Assembly: GCA_964463485.1 (NCBI GenBank)
Contig: CAYXDO010000117.1
Location: forward strand, 1-34,488
From: CAYXDO01 sp964463485
GTDB taxonomy: Bacteria; Myxococcota; Kuafuiibacteriia; Kuafuiibacteriales; Kuafuiibacteriaceae
Direction of reading: 5' to 3'
DNA: 34,488 bases
The notes under the pieces are model-generated. The model saw nothing but the letters and a program-made list of their open reading frames with translations. It did not search any database and was not told the DNA's origin. The position numbers and the translations under genes were made by a program. Below, one piece after another: positions 1-7,141 of this stretch (the stretch's first letter is position 1; each line of letters starts with the position of its first letter).

Positions 1-54
1 GACGCAGACGATCTGACGCAGACGCAGACGATCTGACGCAGACGCAGACGATCT
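1..54. repeat. Left-end minisatellite of 14/20-bp units
   Basis: The first 54 bases are one 14-mer GACGCAGACGATCT followed by two 20-bp versions that carry an extra GACGCA. Read on the other strand they are built from two words, GTCWGC and GTCWGATC (W = A or T). The same words fill the last 160 bases of the window in the opposite orientation. It has no coding potential. The most likely meaning is a dispersed repeat at which the assembly stopped. Confidence 0.9.
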
Positions 55-332
55 CCTGCCGGTTACGTTGGCGACTCGGTCGACAGCCCAGCCCTCGGGG
101 CGGGCGATCCGAAGTCACCCACCTCGGAGCACCCTGATCGTGCTGGCGCTCGGACCGAGCTAGGCGCCTACGGCGACAGCGTGGTGGCGTCCTACGTTCG
201 TTGATCGCGCTCAGCGACGGAAGCGGCCGCTTTAGCGGCTTGCCACTCTTCGCGACCGCGGGACGCGCTCGCGAGGACGCTAGCGCGTTGGCGCGAGCGA
301 GGCCAGCTCAGCAACTTGTGCGACGCCTCGAG
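55..332. other. Gene-free flank downstream of the vault gene
   Basis: I find no gene here. A short open frame from about 201 runs into the vault gene antisense and looks like a GC-frame shadow. The only structure I noticed is the palindrome AAGCGGCCGCTT near 220-232. It lies about 100 bp past the vault stop codon on the minus strand and has no following T-run, so I do not call a terminator. Confidence 0.5.
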
Positions 333-3143
333 TCATGGCTTCTGAGTGCCGTTGGCGGGCTCTTCGGGCAGGAGGGTTTGGATGGTGCGTCCGAGTTTGG
401 TGCCGCCGACGACATCGCGGAAGATCGAAGCGACGTCCTGACCTTTGAATAGGCTGACGAGGTTCATGTTCTGCGCGACCTCGCCGAGCAGCACCTTGTC
501 GCCGACCGCCTGCAGCGCCTCCACGAGCGCCGGCTGCACGGCCTTCCGCTCGTCCACGGTGGCCTTGGCCTCGGCGTCGCGGAGCGCGATCTGGGTGTCC
601 GCGAGCGCGCGCTTGAAGGCCGTTTCCTCCTCGTGCAGGAGGCGATTGGCCCTCGCCTCGGCCTCGGATTCGGCGATGCGACGGGTGACCAACGCGTCGG
701 ACGCCCGCTTTTCGCGATCGATCCGCGCGTCCAACACGGTGAGCTCACGCCAAGCCTCGAGCTCGGCGGCGGCGCGTTTTCCTTCTTCGTCGCCTTTGAG
801 TACGGCGAGCTTCTGCGCCTGGCGCAGCCGCAGGAGCAAGTCCTCGAGCGCAGCGCGGCGCTCTTCGCTCTCGCGCTGGAGCTCGGTCCGCTCCCGATCG
901 ACGTCCTGACGCAGCTTATCCGATCTGAGTTGCTCGGTGACTTGACGATCTCCAATGACGAGCGCGACGGACTCGCGCTGCACGCGATCGAGCAGAGTCG
1001 CGATCTCTTCGTCGAGGATCACACTCTGAAGCACCTCGACCTCCGTCACCTTCATCCCGTTCTCGGGGAACGAGCGACCCTTGCGCCCAGCGTCCGTGCG
1101 CTCCCCGAGGATGATGTCGCGGAGCAACGACGGGACGTTCGGCCACAGGTCGATGAGTCGCATTTGACGGCAACGGCTCCGCACCAACGATCGCAGGTGG
1201 TCGGTGAGCACGCCGACGTAGTTTTCGTGGTTGAACCACCGGTCCTTGAGCGCGGACTCGAAGACCACCTCGTAACTCACTGTGACATTGATACGGACGA
1301 AGTCGGCGGTCTCGAGGGTGATGACGTCGGAGACTCGGTTGCCCGCGGTTCGCAAGAAACACGTGCGGAGCATCTTCGCGTCCGACTTCGGCGTCCCCGT
1401 CGAGAGAGTCATCGGCACGAGTCGCTCGTCGTACTCGAGGAGCGCGACACACGGCCCTTCGATCACGCGTTGACCGGCGGCCGAGGAAGCGAGGGCCGCG
1501 GTGTTGTGGGCGACCGTGATGGAGACGGCCCAGGGCGTAGTGGTCGGCTCGCGGGTCATCTTGTGCGGCTCTTGAGCGCCGACCCAGAGATTCCACTCGT
1601 CGGTGGGGACGGTGCGGGTGATGTGCACTTCTTTGCGTGGGTCGACGAGGTAACTCTGTTTGCCGCGCACGAGGCGGGCCTCACCGGTGCTGAGGTCGCG
1701 GACGTAGATACCGGACTTTTGATCGATCCCGATGGCTTCGATGAATACGTCGGAGTGATCGTTGCCGACGTGCGGCTGTCCGGTAGCCGGGTGCAGCACT
1801 TCGATTTCATTGAAGGGGAAGAAGAAGCAATTGACTCCCGTCAAGATGAGCTCGTCGCCCGGGTGATAGGTGGCCTCGGTGAGATCGATGCCGCGCGGGA
1901 GCTTGTGGGTGAGCTTCTCCTTGGGGATGGGGGCGATGAAGCGGACCCACAGGGCGCGCTGGGGGAGGAGCTCGAACGCGTAATAGATGCGATTGTTCGA
2001 GCCCTTGGTCATGAAAGAGTCATACGGGCCGGGAAAGACTCGGGCCGGACCCACTTTGATTTGGCGTTTGCCGTCTGCGTCGAGGATCACGCAGAATTCT
2101 TTTTCGCCGAGCACCACGGCTTGCCGAACGAGGCGAGCCTTCCTCATCTCGCGCTCGAGAGCTTGGCGGTGAATGTCACTCGACAGCACTTGCACGAGGT
2201 CCGCGCCGACGGGTTCCTCGCGCTTCTCCTCGGGCGCTGGTGGGGCGGGTCGCGCGGCCTGCTGTCGAAACCGAGCGCTTTGATCGATGGCGACCTTTGC
2301 GTCCTTTTCCTTCCTCCTCAGCGCCGGCTTGGCCTCGAGCTCGGCCATTTGGCTTTCGGCCGCGAGCTCGTCGTAGGCGCGTGCTGGCGCAGGCGGAGGT
2401 GCCGCGGCGACGGCGCCAGCGGCTGCTGTGCCCGGCATGGGTGCGGACGCCAGGATCTTTCGCGCCATCGCAGCGGTGACCTGAGTTCCGTACGCATCCA
2501 CCGCCAAATCAGGAACGACGTCGACTCCGGTCGGAGGGACGTAGAACTGAGTATCGAGCCCGCGGATCACGACGAGCTGGCCACGCTTGAGCTCGACCGG
2601 AGCGACGGTGGAGATTCCGGTTTGCGGAGTGTCACCGACGTCTTCGGCGGTCGCGGCGGTGATCGCCGCCGAGCGCGCGGTGATCTCGTAGTAGGGCGCG
2701 GCGCGATCGACCTCGCCATATACTTTGACCACCAAATACTGATTGGACGCCAGCTCGTGGGCGTCGCGGACCTCGACTCTCTGCCCGGGCCGCAGAAAGA
2801 AGCTGCAAGGGCCGGGAATCATGTGGCGGGTGCCGTTCTTCAGGACCTTCTGTTCGTTGCGACCCGATCGGAACTTACCGTTGGGCCCGCCATCATTCTC
2901 CGCCAATGGGTTGAACAAGACGGCATACTGCGAATCAGCGAGCTCGACCATTCGCTGAGGTTGTCCAGAGGGGTCCTCGACGAAGCCCCCTTGCCCGTCG
3001 TCGATCACCACCCGATCGGCCGCCGTGGGCGACACCATCGTGGGGCCCACGTGCAAGATGACTTCGCCTTTGTCGTCGTCTTGCACCCAGAGGAATTGGC
3101 GTTCGGTGACCGGGATCTTTCGGCTTCCTCGTTCGTTGCCCAT
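333..3143 (-). CDS. Bacterial major vault protein (MVP) homologue
   Basis: This 936-residue protein matches eukaryotic major vault protein (893 aa in human), the subunit that builds the hollow vault shell. The order of parts is the same. Beta-rich vault repeats fill about residues 10-225 and 345-530 (for example FLWVQDDDKGEVILHVGP at 17-34). A shoulder domain of the SPFH/band-7 type spans about 535-690 and includes AHNTAA (545-550) and VITLETADFVRINV (607-620), which closely parallel VPHNAAV and VITIETADHARLQL in human MVP as I remember it. SFPENGMKVTEVEVLQSV (691-708) leads into a charged cap helix at about 710-870. GIYVRDLSTGEARLVRG (478-494) parallels the MVP segment GIYVQDVKTGKVRAVIG. Residues 228-342 are an Ala/Pro-rich and charged insertion without an MVP counterpart. 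I chose ATG 3143; the open frame reaches back to a TTG, but that would run into the divergent kinase gene. No TEP1, vault PARP or vault RNA is seen nearby. MVP-like proteins occur in a few bacteria, but I know of no established bacterial function. Confidence 0.93.
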   Translation of the reverse strand: MGNERGSRKIPVTERQFLWVQDDDKGEVILHVGPTMVSPTAADRVVIDDGQGGFVEDPSGQPQRMVELADSQYAVLFNPLAENDGGPNGKFRSGRNEQKVLKNGTRHMIPGPCSFFLRPGQRVEVRDAHELASNQYLVVKVYGEVDRAAPYYEITARSAAITAATAEDVGDTPQTGISTVAPVELKRGQLVVIRGLDTQFYVPPTGVDVVPDLAVDAYGTQVTAAMARKILASAPMPGTAAAGAVAAAPPPAPARAYDELAAESQMAELEAKPALRRKEKDAKVAIDQSARFRQQAARPAPPAPEEKREEPVGADLVQVLSSDIHRQALEREMRKARLVRQAVVLGEKEFCVILDADGKRQIKVGPARVFPGPYDSFMTKGSNNRIYYAFELLPQRALWVRFIAPIPKEKLTHKLPRGIDLTEATYHPGDELILTGVNCFFFPFNEIEVLHPATGQPHVGNDHSDVFIEAIGIDQKSGIYVRDLSTGEARLVRGKQSYLVDPRKEVHITRTVPTDEWNLWVGAQEPHKMTREPTTTPWAVSITVAHNTAALASSAAGQRVIEGPCVALLEYDERLVPMTLSTGTPKSDAKMLRTCFLRTAGNRVSDVITLETADFVRINVTVSYEVVFESALKDRWFNHENYVGVLTDHLRSLVRSRCRQMRLIDLWPNVPSLLRDIILGERTDAGRKGRSFPENGMKVTEVEVLQSVILDEEIATLLDRVQRESVALVIGDRQVTEQLRSDKLRQDVDRERTELQRESEERRAALEDLLLRLRQAQKLAVLKGDEEGKRAAAELEAWRELTVLDARIDREKRASDALVTRRIAESEAEARANRLLHEEETAFKRALADTQIALRDAEAKATVDERKAVQPALVEALQAVGDKVLLGEVAQNMNLVSLFKGQDVASIFRDVVGGTKLGRTIQTLLPEEPANGTQKP

Positions 3144-3267
3144 GCCTGGCTCTGTAGCACCGTCTCGGCGCGGCTGAAAGCGCCGATCGAGCTTGGTGCC
3201 CGATCCATCGAGGTGCCGGCGCGGCGGGGCGTTGATTGCGCCGCCACGACCCCGCACACTTCGTGCG
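3144..3267. promoter_or_regulatory. Divergent promoter region, vault gene / histidine kinase
   Basis: The 124 bp between the two divergent start codons must hold both 5' control regions unless longer transcripts are used. I cannot name a -35/-10 pair with confidence. There is a short dyad GGCGC-(8 nt)-GCGCC near 3166. The shared region suggests, but does not show, that the kinase and the vault gene are co-regulated. Confidence 0.45.
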
Positions 3268-4890
3268 ATGGTGACATCCAAGGGGCCGAGGCTCCACGTG
3301 TCGGAATCCGGAGGTGGGCGGCTCCGTCTTTTCGGCTCGCTGCTGGGCGTGCGAACGCTCCTGTCGGCGCTGTGGCTGTGGGCGTTGACGTTACCTTTGC
3401 TCGCGCTGGCGGTGTTCCGAACCTACGAGAACCAACTCGTGCGTCGTACGGAGGAGGCACTCATTTCGGAGGCCGTGGTCGTCGGCGAGTCCGCCCGTCA
3501 GGTCGTCGATCCCGGCGCGACGACCCAGCTCGAGACCCCTCAGGGCGAGCCGTTCGTGCCGCTGCAGCCCACGCTCGATCTCCGGATAGATCAGCTTCAC
3601 GGAGTCGCCCGCAGAGCTGGCACCGCGACGACCTCCATCGAAGAGCGGTGGCGTCCGCTCACGGCGCTGCTCGAGCGCGCCGAGCTACGCAACCTCACGG
3701 GCGTTCGCGTGCTGGACTCGTCGGGTGTCGTGGTGGCTTCTCCGAAGCGCGAGGTCGGATACTCCCTCGCGCACCTTCCGGAGGTTCGCGCGGCGATGGA
3801 GGGTCGCTACGAGCCGGCGCTCCACGAGCGAGGTCGGCATGCCTCCGAGCCGCACCCAAGCAGCTTGTCGCGAGCCAGCGCGATTCACGTCTCGATCGCC
3901 GTTCCAGTGTTTTCGAAGCCGCGAAGCCAGGCTGGCGACGACGACGAAGTCATCGCGATCGTCTACGACAGTCGAACGCCGATGGATGTGGAGAAGTCGA
4001 TTTGGCGCCTTCGAGAAGAGCTCGTCGTGCCTGCGTTGGCGAGCATTGTGCTGACTCTGGGGTTGATGTTGTTGCTGTCGCGTCTCATCGCCCAACCGCT
4101 CGTGACACTCGCCGGGGCGGCGCGGCGGGTGGCGGACGGCCACCGAGGCGTCGCTCTGACTCCGCGTGGGTTTGCTCCCAAGGAGGTCGGTTTTCTGAGT
4201 GAGAGCCTCGAGCGAATGCGGACTCAGCTCGAAGGGCGAGCCGAGTACGTGCGCACGTTCGCGGCTAACGCGGCCCACGAGCTCAAGAGCCCGCTGACTT
4301 CGATCCGCGGGGCCGCCGAGCTCTTGCTAGAGGCGGAGATGAGTCGGGACCAGGCGAGAAAGTTTCTGGAGAACGTGCTCGAAGATGCCGTTCGCATGGA
4401 CAAGCTCGTTCAGCGGCTGCTCGTGCTCGCGCGCGTGGAGTCGTCCTCCCCGAACCGCAGCGACGTCGAGCTCGGCGAGCTCCTCGACGCGATCGCGGAG
4501 CGCCACCGGCGCCGCGGGCAGCCTGTACAGGTGGCGCACCCAGAAGCACCTGTTCGGCTCTTTGCGGACCCAGAGCAACTCGAAGCCATGTTCGGGAGCC
4601 TGATAGACAACGCCGTACGCCACGGCGGACCCGAGCCGGTCGAGGTGACGCTAGAGGTTCAAGGAAGAGCGGCGATCACGCGGGTGCGAGACCATGGGCC
4701 CGAAGTGCCCGAGGAGCTCATGAGCAATCTCTTTGAGCGTTTCTTCACTACCGAGCGAGCGCGAGGTGGCACTGGTTTGGGACTCTCGATCGTTCGAGCT
4801 GTCGCTGAGGGTCACGGGGGTGAAGTGCACGCCGTGCGCAGGGACCGCGGCCTCGAGCTCGTCGTGCAACTCCCGGTCAAAGATCCGTAA
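3268..4890 (+). CDS. Membrane sensor histidine kinase (CreC-like architecture)
   Basis: This 540-residue protein is a transmembrane two-component sensor kinase. One membrane helix lies at about 31-50 and a periplasmic sensor region at about 51-253, including SSGVVVASPKREVG, which looks like a Cache/PAS-type sensor fold. A second helix spans about 254-275, followed by a HAMP linker. The HisKA helix carries AAHELKSPLTSIRG with the phospho-acceptor H337. The ATPase domain has an N-box (LIDNAV, N448), G1 around D475 (DHG) and G2 GTGLGLS (501-507), so all catalytic elements are intact. ATG 3268 is preferred over an upstream GTG in frame at 3193, which would occupy most of the promoter gap. No response regulator gene is adjacent, so it is an orphan kinase in this window. 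Its only close neighbour is the divergent vault gene. The next gene downstream is separated by a repeat-filled gap. Confidence 0.9.
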   Translation: MVTSKGPRLHVSESGGGRLRLFGSLLGVRTLLSALWLWALTLPLLALAVFRTYENQLVRRTEEALISEAVVVGESARQVVDPGATTQLETPQGEPFVPLQPTLDLRIDQLHGVARRAGTATTSIEERWRPLTALLERAELRNLTGVRVLDSSGVVVASPKREVGYSLAHLPEVRAAMEGRYEPALHERGRHASEPHPSSLSRASAIHVSIAVPVFSKPRSQAGDDDEVIAIVYDSRTPMDVEKSIWRLREELVVPALASIVLTLGLMLLLSRLIAQPLVTLAGAARRVADGHRGVALTPRGFAPKEVGFLSESLERMRTQLEGRAEYVRTFAANAAHELKSPLTSIRGAAELLLEAEMSRDQARKFLENVLEDAVRMDKLVQRLLVLARVESSSPNRSDVELGELLDAIAERHRRRGQPVQVAHPEAPVRLFADPEQLEAMFGSLIDNAVRHGGPEPVEVTLEVQGRAAITRVRDHGPEVPEELMSNLFERFFTTERARGGTGLGLSIVRAVAEGHGGEVHAVRRDRGLELVVQLPVKDP

Positions 4891-4917
4891 GTACCGCAAG
4901 GAATTTCTCGAAAGACC

Positions 4918-5236
4918 CTAACAGGCTGCTGAAAAAGTCGCGATCTGAGAAGTCTACCCAGAGGATCGGCCGTTGCCGTCGGCGTCGCCGCAACTCATGA
5001 TCCCGTTCATCCCGCCATCTTCACCAACACGGACACGATTCGGTGCAACAGCGTCTGCGTCGGATGAGTTTCCGCACTCTTGGTCGGTCGTCCGCTCTCT
5101 CATGCGACCCACTCCGCTCGGCGACGGCGACGGCGACGGCGACGGCAACACAACGACGGCAACGGCAACGGTTTTCGGGACATGGGATTTGTCTAGGTGT
5201 TCGAAATGATCAAGGAAATCGGTTTCAGCAGCCTGC
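4918..5236. repeat. MITE-like element with 13-bp terminal inverted repeats
   Basis: CAGGCTGCTGAAA at 4922-4934 is repeated as its exact reverse complement at 5223-5235. The 313 bp between outer ends contains no convincing gene. It includes a GACGGC-type hexamer tract at about 5119-5152 followed by ACGGCA-type repeats. A related end (CTAACAGGCTGAAAAG on the minus strand) closes another repeat at 22651-22817. This is probably a non-autonomous mobile or dispersed repeat; no transposase is present. Confidence 0.65.
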
Positions 5237-5330
5237 TGAGGCTCCGCAAGGAAATAACTTGCAGCATTCCTCGAGCGCCAACAGTCGATCCCGTCATTCC
5301 TTGACGAGCCCTAAGTACACGTCCGTGGAA

Positions 5331-5466
5331 GTTCGTGACCACGCTGAAACCACAGAGGACGCGGAGAGAAGACACAGAGGACACAGAGAAGTGCTCATTC
5401 CATCATCTGTGTGCTCTGTGGGCCTCGGCTCTGTGCTCTCTGTGGTTTCTCCCGCGGTCACGAATT
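5331..5466. repeat. Palindromic CACAGAG repeat, copy 1
   Basis: An imperfect palindrome of about 136 bp starts with GTTCGTGACC and ends with GGTCACGAAT. The left arm holds ACCACAGAG/ACACAGAG units, the right arm the complementary CTCTGTG units, and the centre reads CTCATTCCATCATCTG. Two further copies occur at 15053-15190 (opposite orientation) and 18582-18678 (left part missing). As RNA it would fold into a long hairpin. The remaining bases of the 4891-5530 gap, 5237-5330 and 5467-5530, show nothing I can name. Confidence 0.8.
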
Positions 5467-5530
5467 TGCGGGGACCTGAACTAAGCGCAGTTCCCCAAGC
5501 TCGTGATCAACGAAGTGGGCTACGAGGAGC

Positions 5531-7141
5531 TTGTCTCGACGACCTGCTGCTGGTGTAGACTCCGTGTTCTTGAGTCGCCGTGGTTCGAAACGCGACCAGC
5601 TTTTCTCGGAGACGCTGGAGCAGCCACCGGAGCCAGCGGCAACGTCGGATCGAGCGACTCTCTTCTTGACCGTGGCTTTTCACCCGGACCTGTCGCGCGT
5701 CGGTGACGAAGCCGTTGTGGAACGCGAAATCCGATTGTGCCGAACCGAGCCGGATTTCGTCCCACCGAGGGGAGGTGAGGCTTGGCCTCTCGCCGACGCG
5801 TTCGTTTCACGGCGGCCGGCCACGATCCGGGCTGAGGGTGACGGAGGAGCTACGTTGATCCGCAGCGCCGACTCGGTCCCGCTCGCGATCGGAGGGGTTG
5901 CGGTCGCGCACGAGACGCGACTCTCGGCCGGCGATCTCCAGCGCGGAATCGCGCTCGAGGTCGCCCAGCGCGTGCTCCTGTTGGTGCACCGGAGGCCTGC
6001 GCGCCGCCCTTCGCCGCCCGAGCTTCGGCTCGTTGGTGAGTCCGTCGAGCTCGATGAAATCAGGCGTCAAATCCTTCAGGTCGCCGATCTCGGGGTTCCG
6101 ACGTTGATCCTCGGTGAGACGGGGACCGGCAAGGAGCTCGTGGCGGAGGCCATTCATAACGCTAGCCGTCGGAGCTCGCTGCCATTCGTGAGTGTCAACA
6201 TGGCGGCGATCGCGCCGACCGTCGCCGCCTCCGAGCTCTTCGGCCATCGTCGCGGTGCGTTCACCGGCGCGGTGGGCGACCGCGTCGGCTTTTTTCAACA
6301 GGCTCACGGAGGCACCATCTTCCTCGACGAAGTCGGAGAGATGCCCGTCGACGTGCAAGTCATGCTCCTCCGCACCCTAGAGAGTGCGACAATTCAGCCC
6401 GTCGGAGCTCCTTCGACGCAGCCCATCGACGCGCGAGTGCTCTCGGCGACTGACTCCGACCTCTCGAAGCTCGTGGCTGAGCAGCGATTTCGCCCGGCCC
6501 TCCTGCATCGGCTCTCCGGCTTCGAAATTTCATTGCCTCCGCTTCGAAATCGTCGTGACGACCTCGGACGCCTCCTGAGTCACTTCCTTCAGAAGGAGCT
6601 CGCGGGGACGGGAGACTGGGATCTGGTGGAGTCGCGTATGAAAGATGCCCGTCCGTGGATCTCGTTGGACGTAGTGCGTTCATTCTTCGACTACGAGTGG
6701 CCAGGCAACGTCCGGCAGCTCCGGAACCTGGTTCGCCAGCTCGCGATCGCAAACCGCGGGGCCGACACGGCGACGCTGCCGGCGGCCATTCAGAGGACAC
6801 TCTCCGAAGGGCTGCTCGAGGCGAGCCCAAGTCGTCCGGCGGCGCGGACGGAGCGCCGCAAGCCGTCCGACGTGGAGGGCGAGGAGCTGATCTCCGCGCT
6901 CAAGGCGCACCGGTTCAACATCCACGCGACCGCGGAGTTTCTCGGAATCACGCGGCCCTCGCTCTACATGTTGATCGAAAAGAGCGATCATCTCCGAAAG
7001 GCCTCCGACATTTCCGCGGTCGAAATCAGGTTGGCGCACGCGGAGGCGAACGGGAACTTGAACCTCATGGCTGAACGGCTGGAAGTTTCGCCGCGCGGAC
7101 TTCGACTCAGGCTGGGCTCGCTCGGGCTGACCGAGTCGTGA
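5531..7141 (+). CDS. FHA-like sigma-54-dependent transcriptional activator
   Basis: This 536-residue protein is an enhancer-binding activator for RNA polymerase with sigma-54. The N-terminal part (about 60-152) resembles the degenerate FHA domain common in myxobacterial activators, so it probably senses a phospho-threonine partner. The AAA+ domain has Walker A GETGTGKE (195-202), the sigma-54 contact loop GAFTGA (242-247) intact, Walker B TIFLDEVGEM (262-271) and the arginine-finger stretch FRPALLHRLSGFE (320-332). WPGNVRQLRNL (390-400) closes it. The C-terminus holds a Fis-type helix-turn-helix (about 463-484) and what looks like a second one (about 509-530). The start is uncertain: TTG 5531 is the longest option, but its AGGAG sits only one base away; GTG 5564 is an alternative. 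The stop overlaps the kinase start, so the pair is translationally coupled and the kinase is the obvious phosphorylation partner. Confidence 0.88.
   Translation: MSRRPAAGVDSVFLSRRGSKRDQLFSETLEQPPEPAATSDRATLFLTVAFHPDLSRVGDEAVVEREIRLCRTEPDFVPPRGGEAWPLADAFVSRRPATIRAEGDGGATLIRSADSVPLAIGGVAVAHETRLSAGDLQRGIALEVAQRVLLLVHRRPARRPSPPELRLVGESVELDEIRRQILQVADLGVPTLILGETGTGKELVAEAIHNASRRSSLPFVSVNMAAIAPTVAASELFGHRRGAFTGAVGDRVGFFQQAHGGTIFLDEVGEMPVDVQVMLLRTLESATIQPVGAPSTQPIDARVLSATDSDLSKLVAEQRFRPALLHRLSGFEISLPPLRNRRDDLGRLLSHFLQKELAGTGDWDLVESRMKDARPWISLDVVRSFFDYEWPGNVRQLRNLVRQLAIANRGADTATLPAAIQRTLSEGLLEASPSRPAARTERRKPSDVEGEELISALKAHRFNIHATAEFLGITRPSLYMLIEKSDHLRKASDISAVEIRLAHAEANGNLNLMAERLEVSPRGLRLRLGSLGLTES

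Noticed and set aside
220..232. Rho-independent terminator after the vault gene
   Set aside because: The palindrome AAGCGGCCGCTT is not followed by a T-run on the minus strand and is about 100 bp from the stop codon.
55..332. Vault RNA or tRNA-like gene beside the MVP gene
   Set aside because: I looked for box A/B-like or tRNA-like elements and cloverleaf arms in both flanks and found none that I could support.
633..4202. An open frame of 1189 codons on the plus strand across the vault and kinase genes
   Set aside because: It is antisense to a clear MVP gene, has shadow-type composition and no recognisable domain. Long antisense frames are expected in GC-rich DNA.
4891..5530. A small gene in the gap (for example 4973-5209 or 5043-5558)
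   Set aside because: The frames consist of the repeat elements themselves and have no ribosome site or domain.
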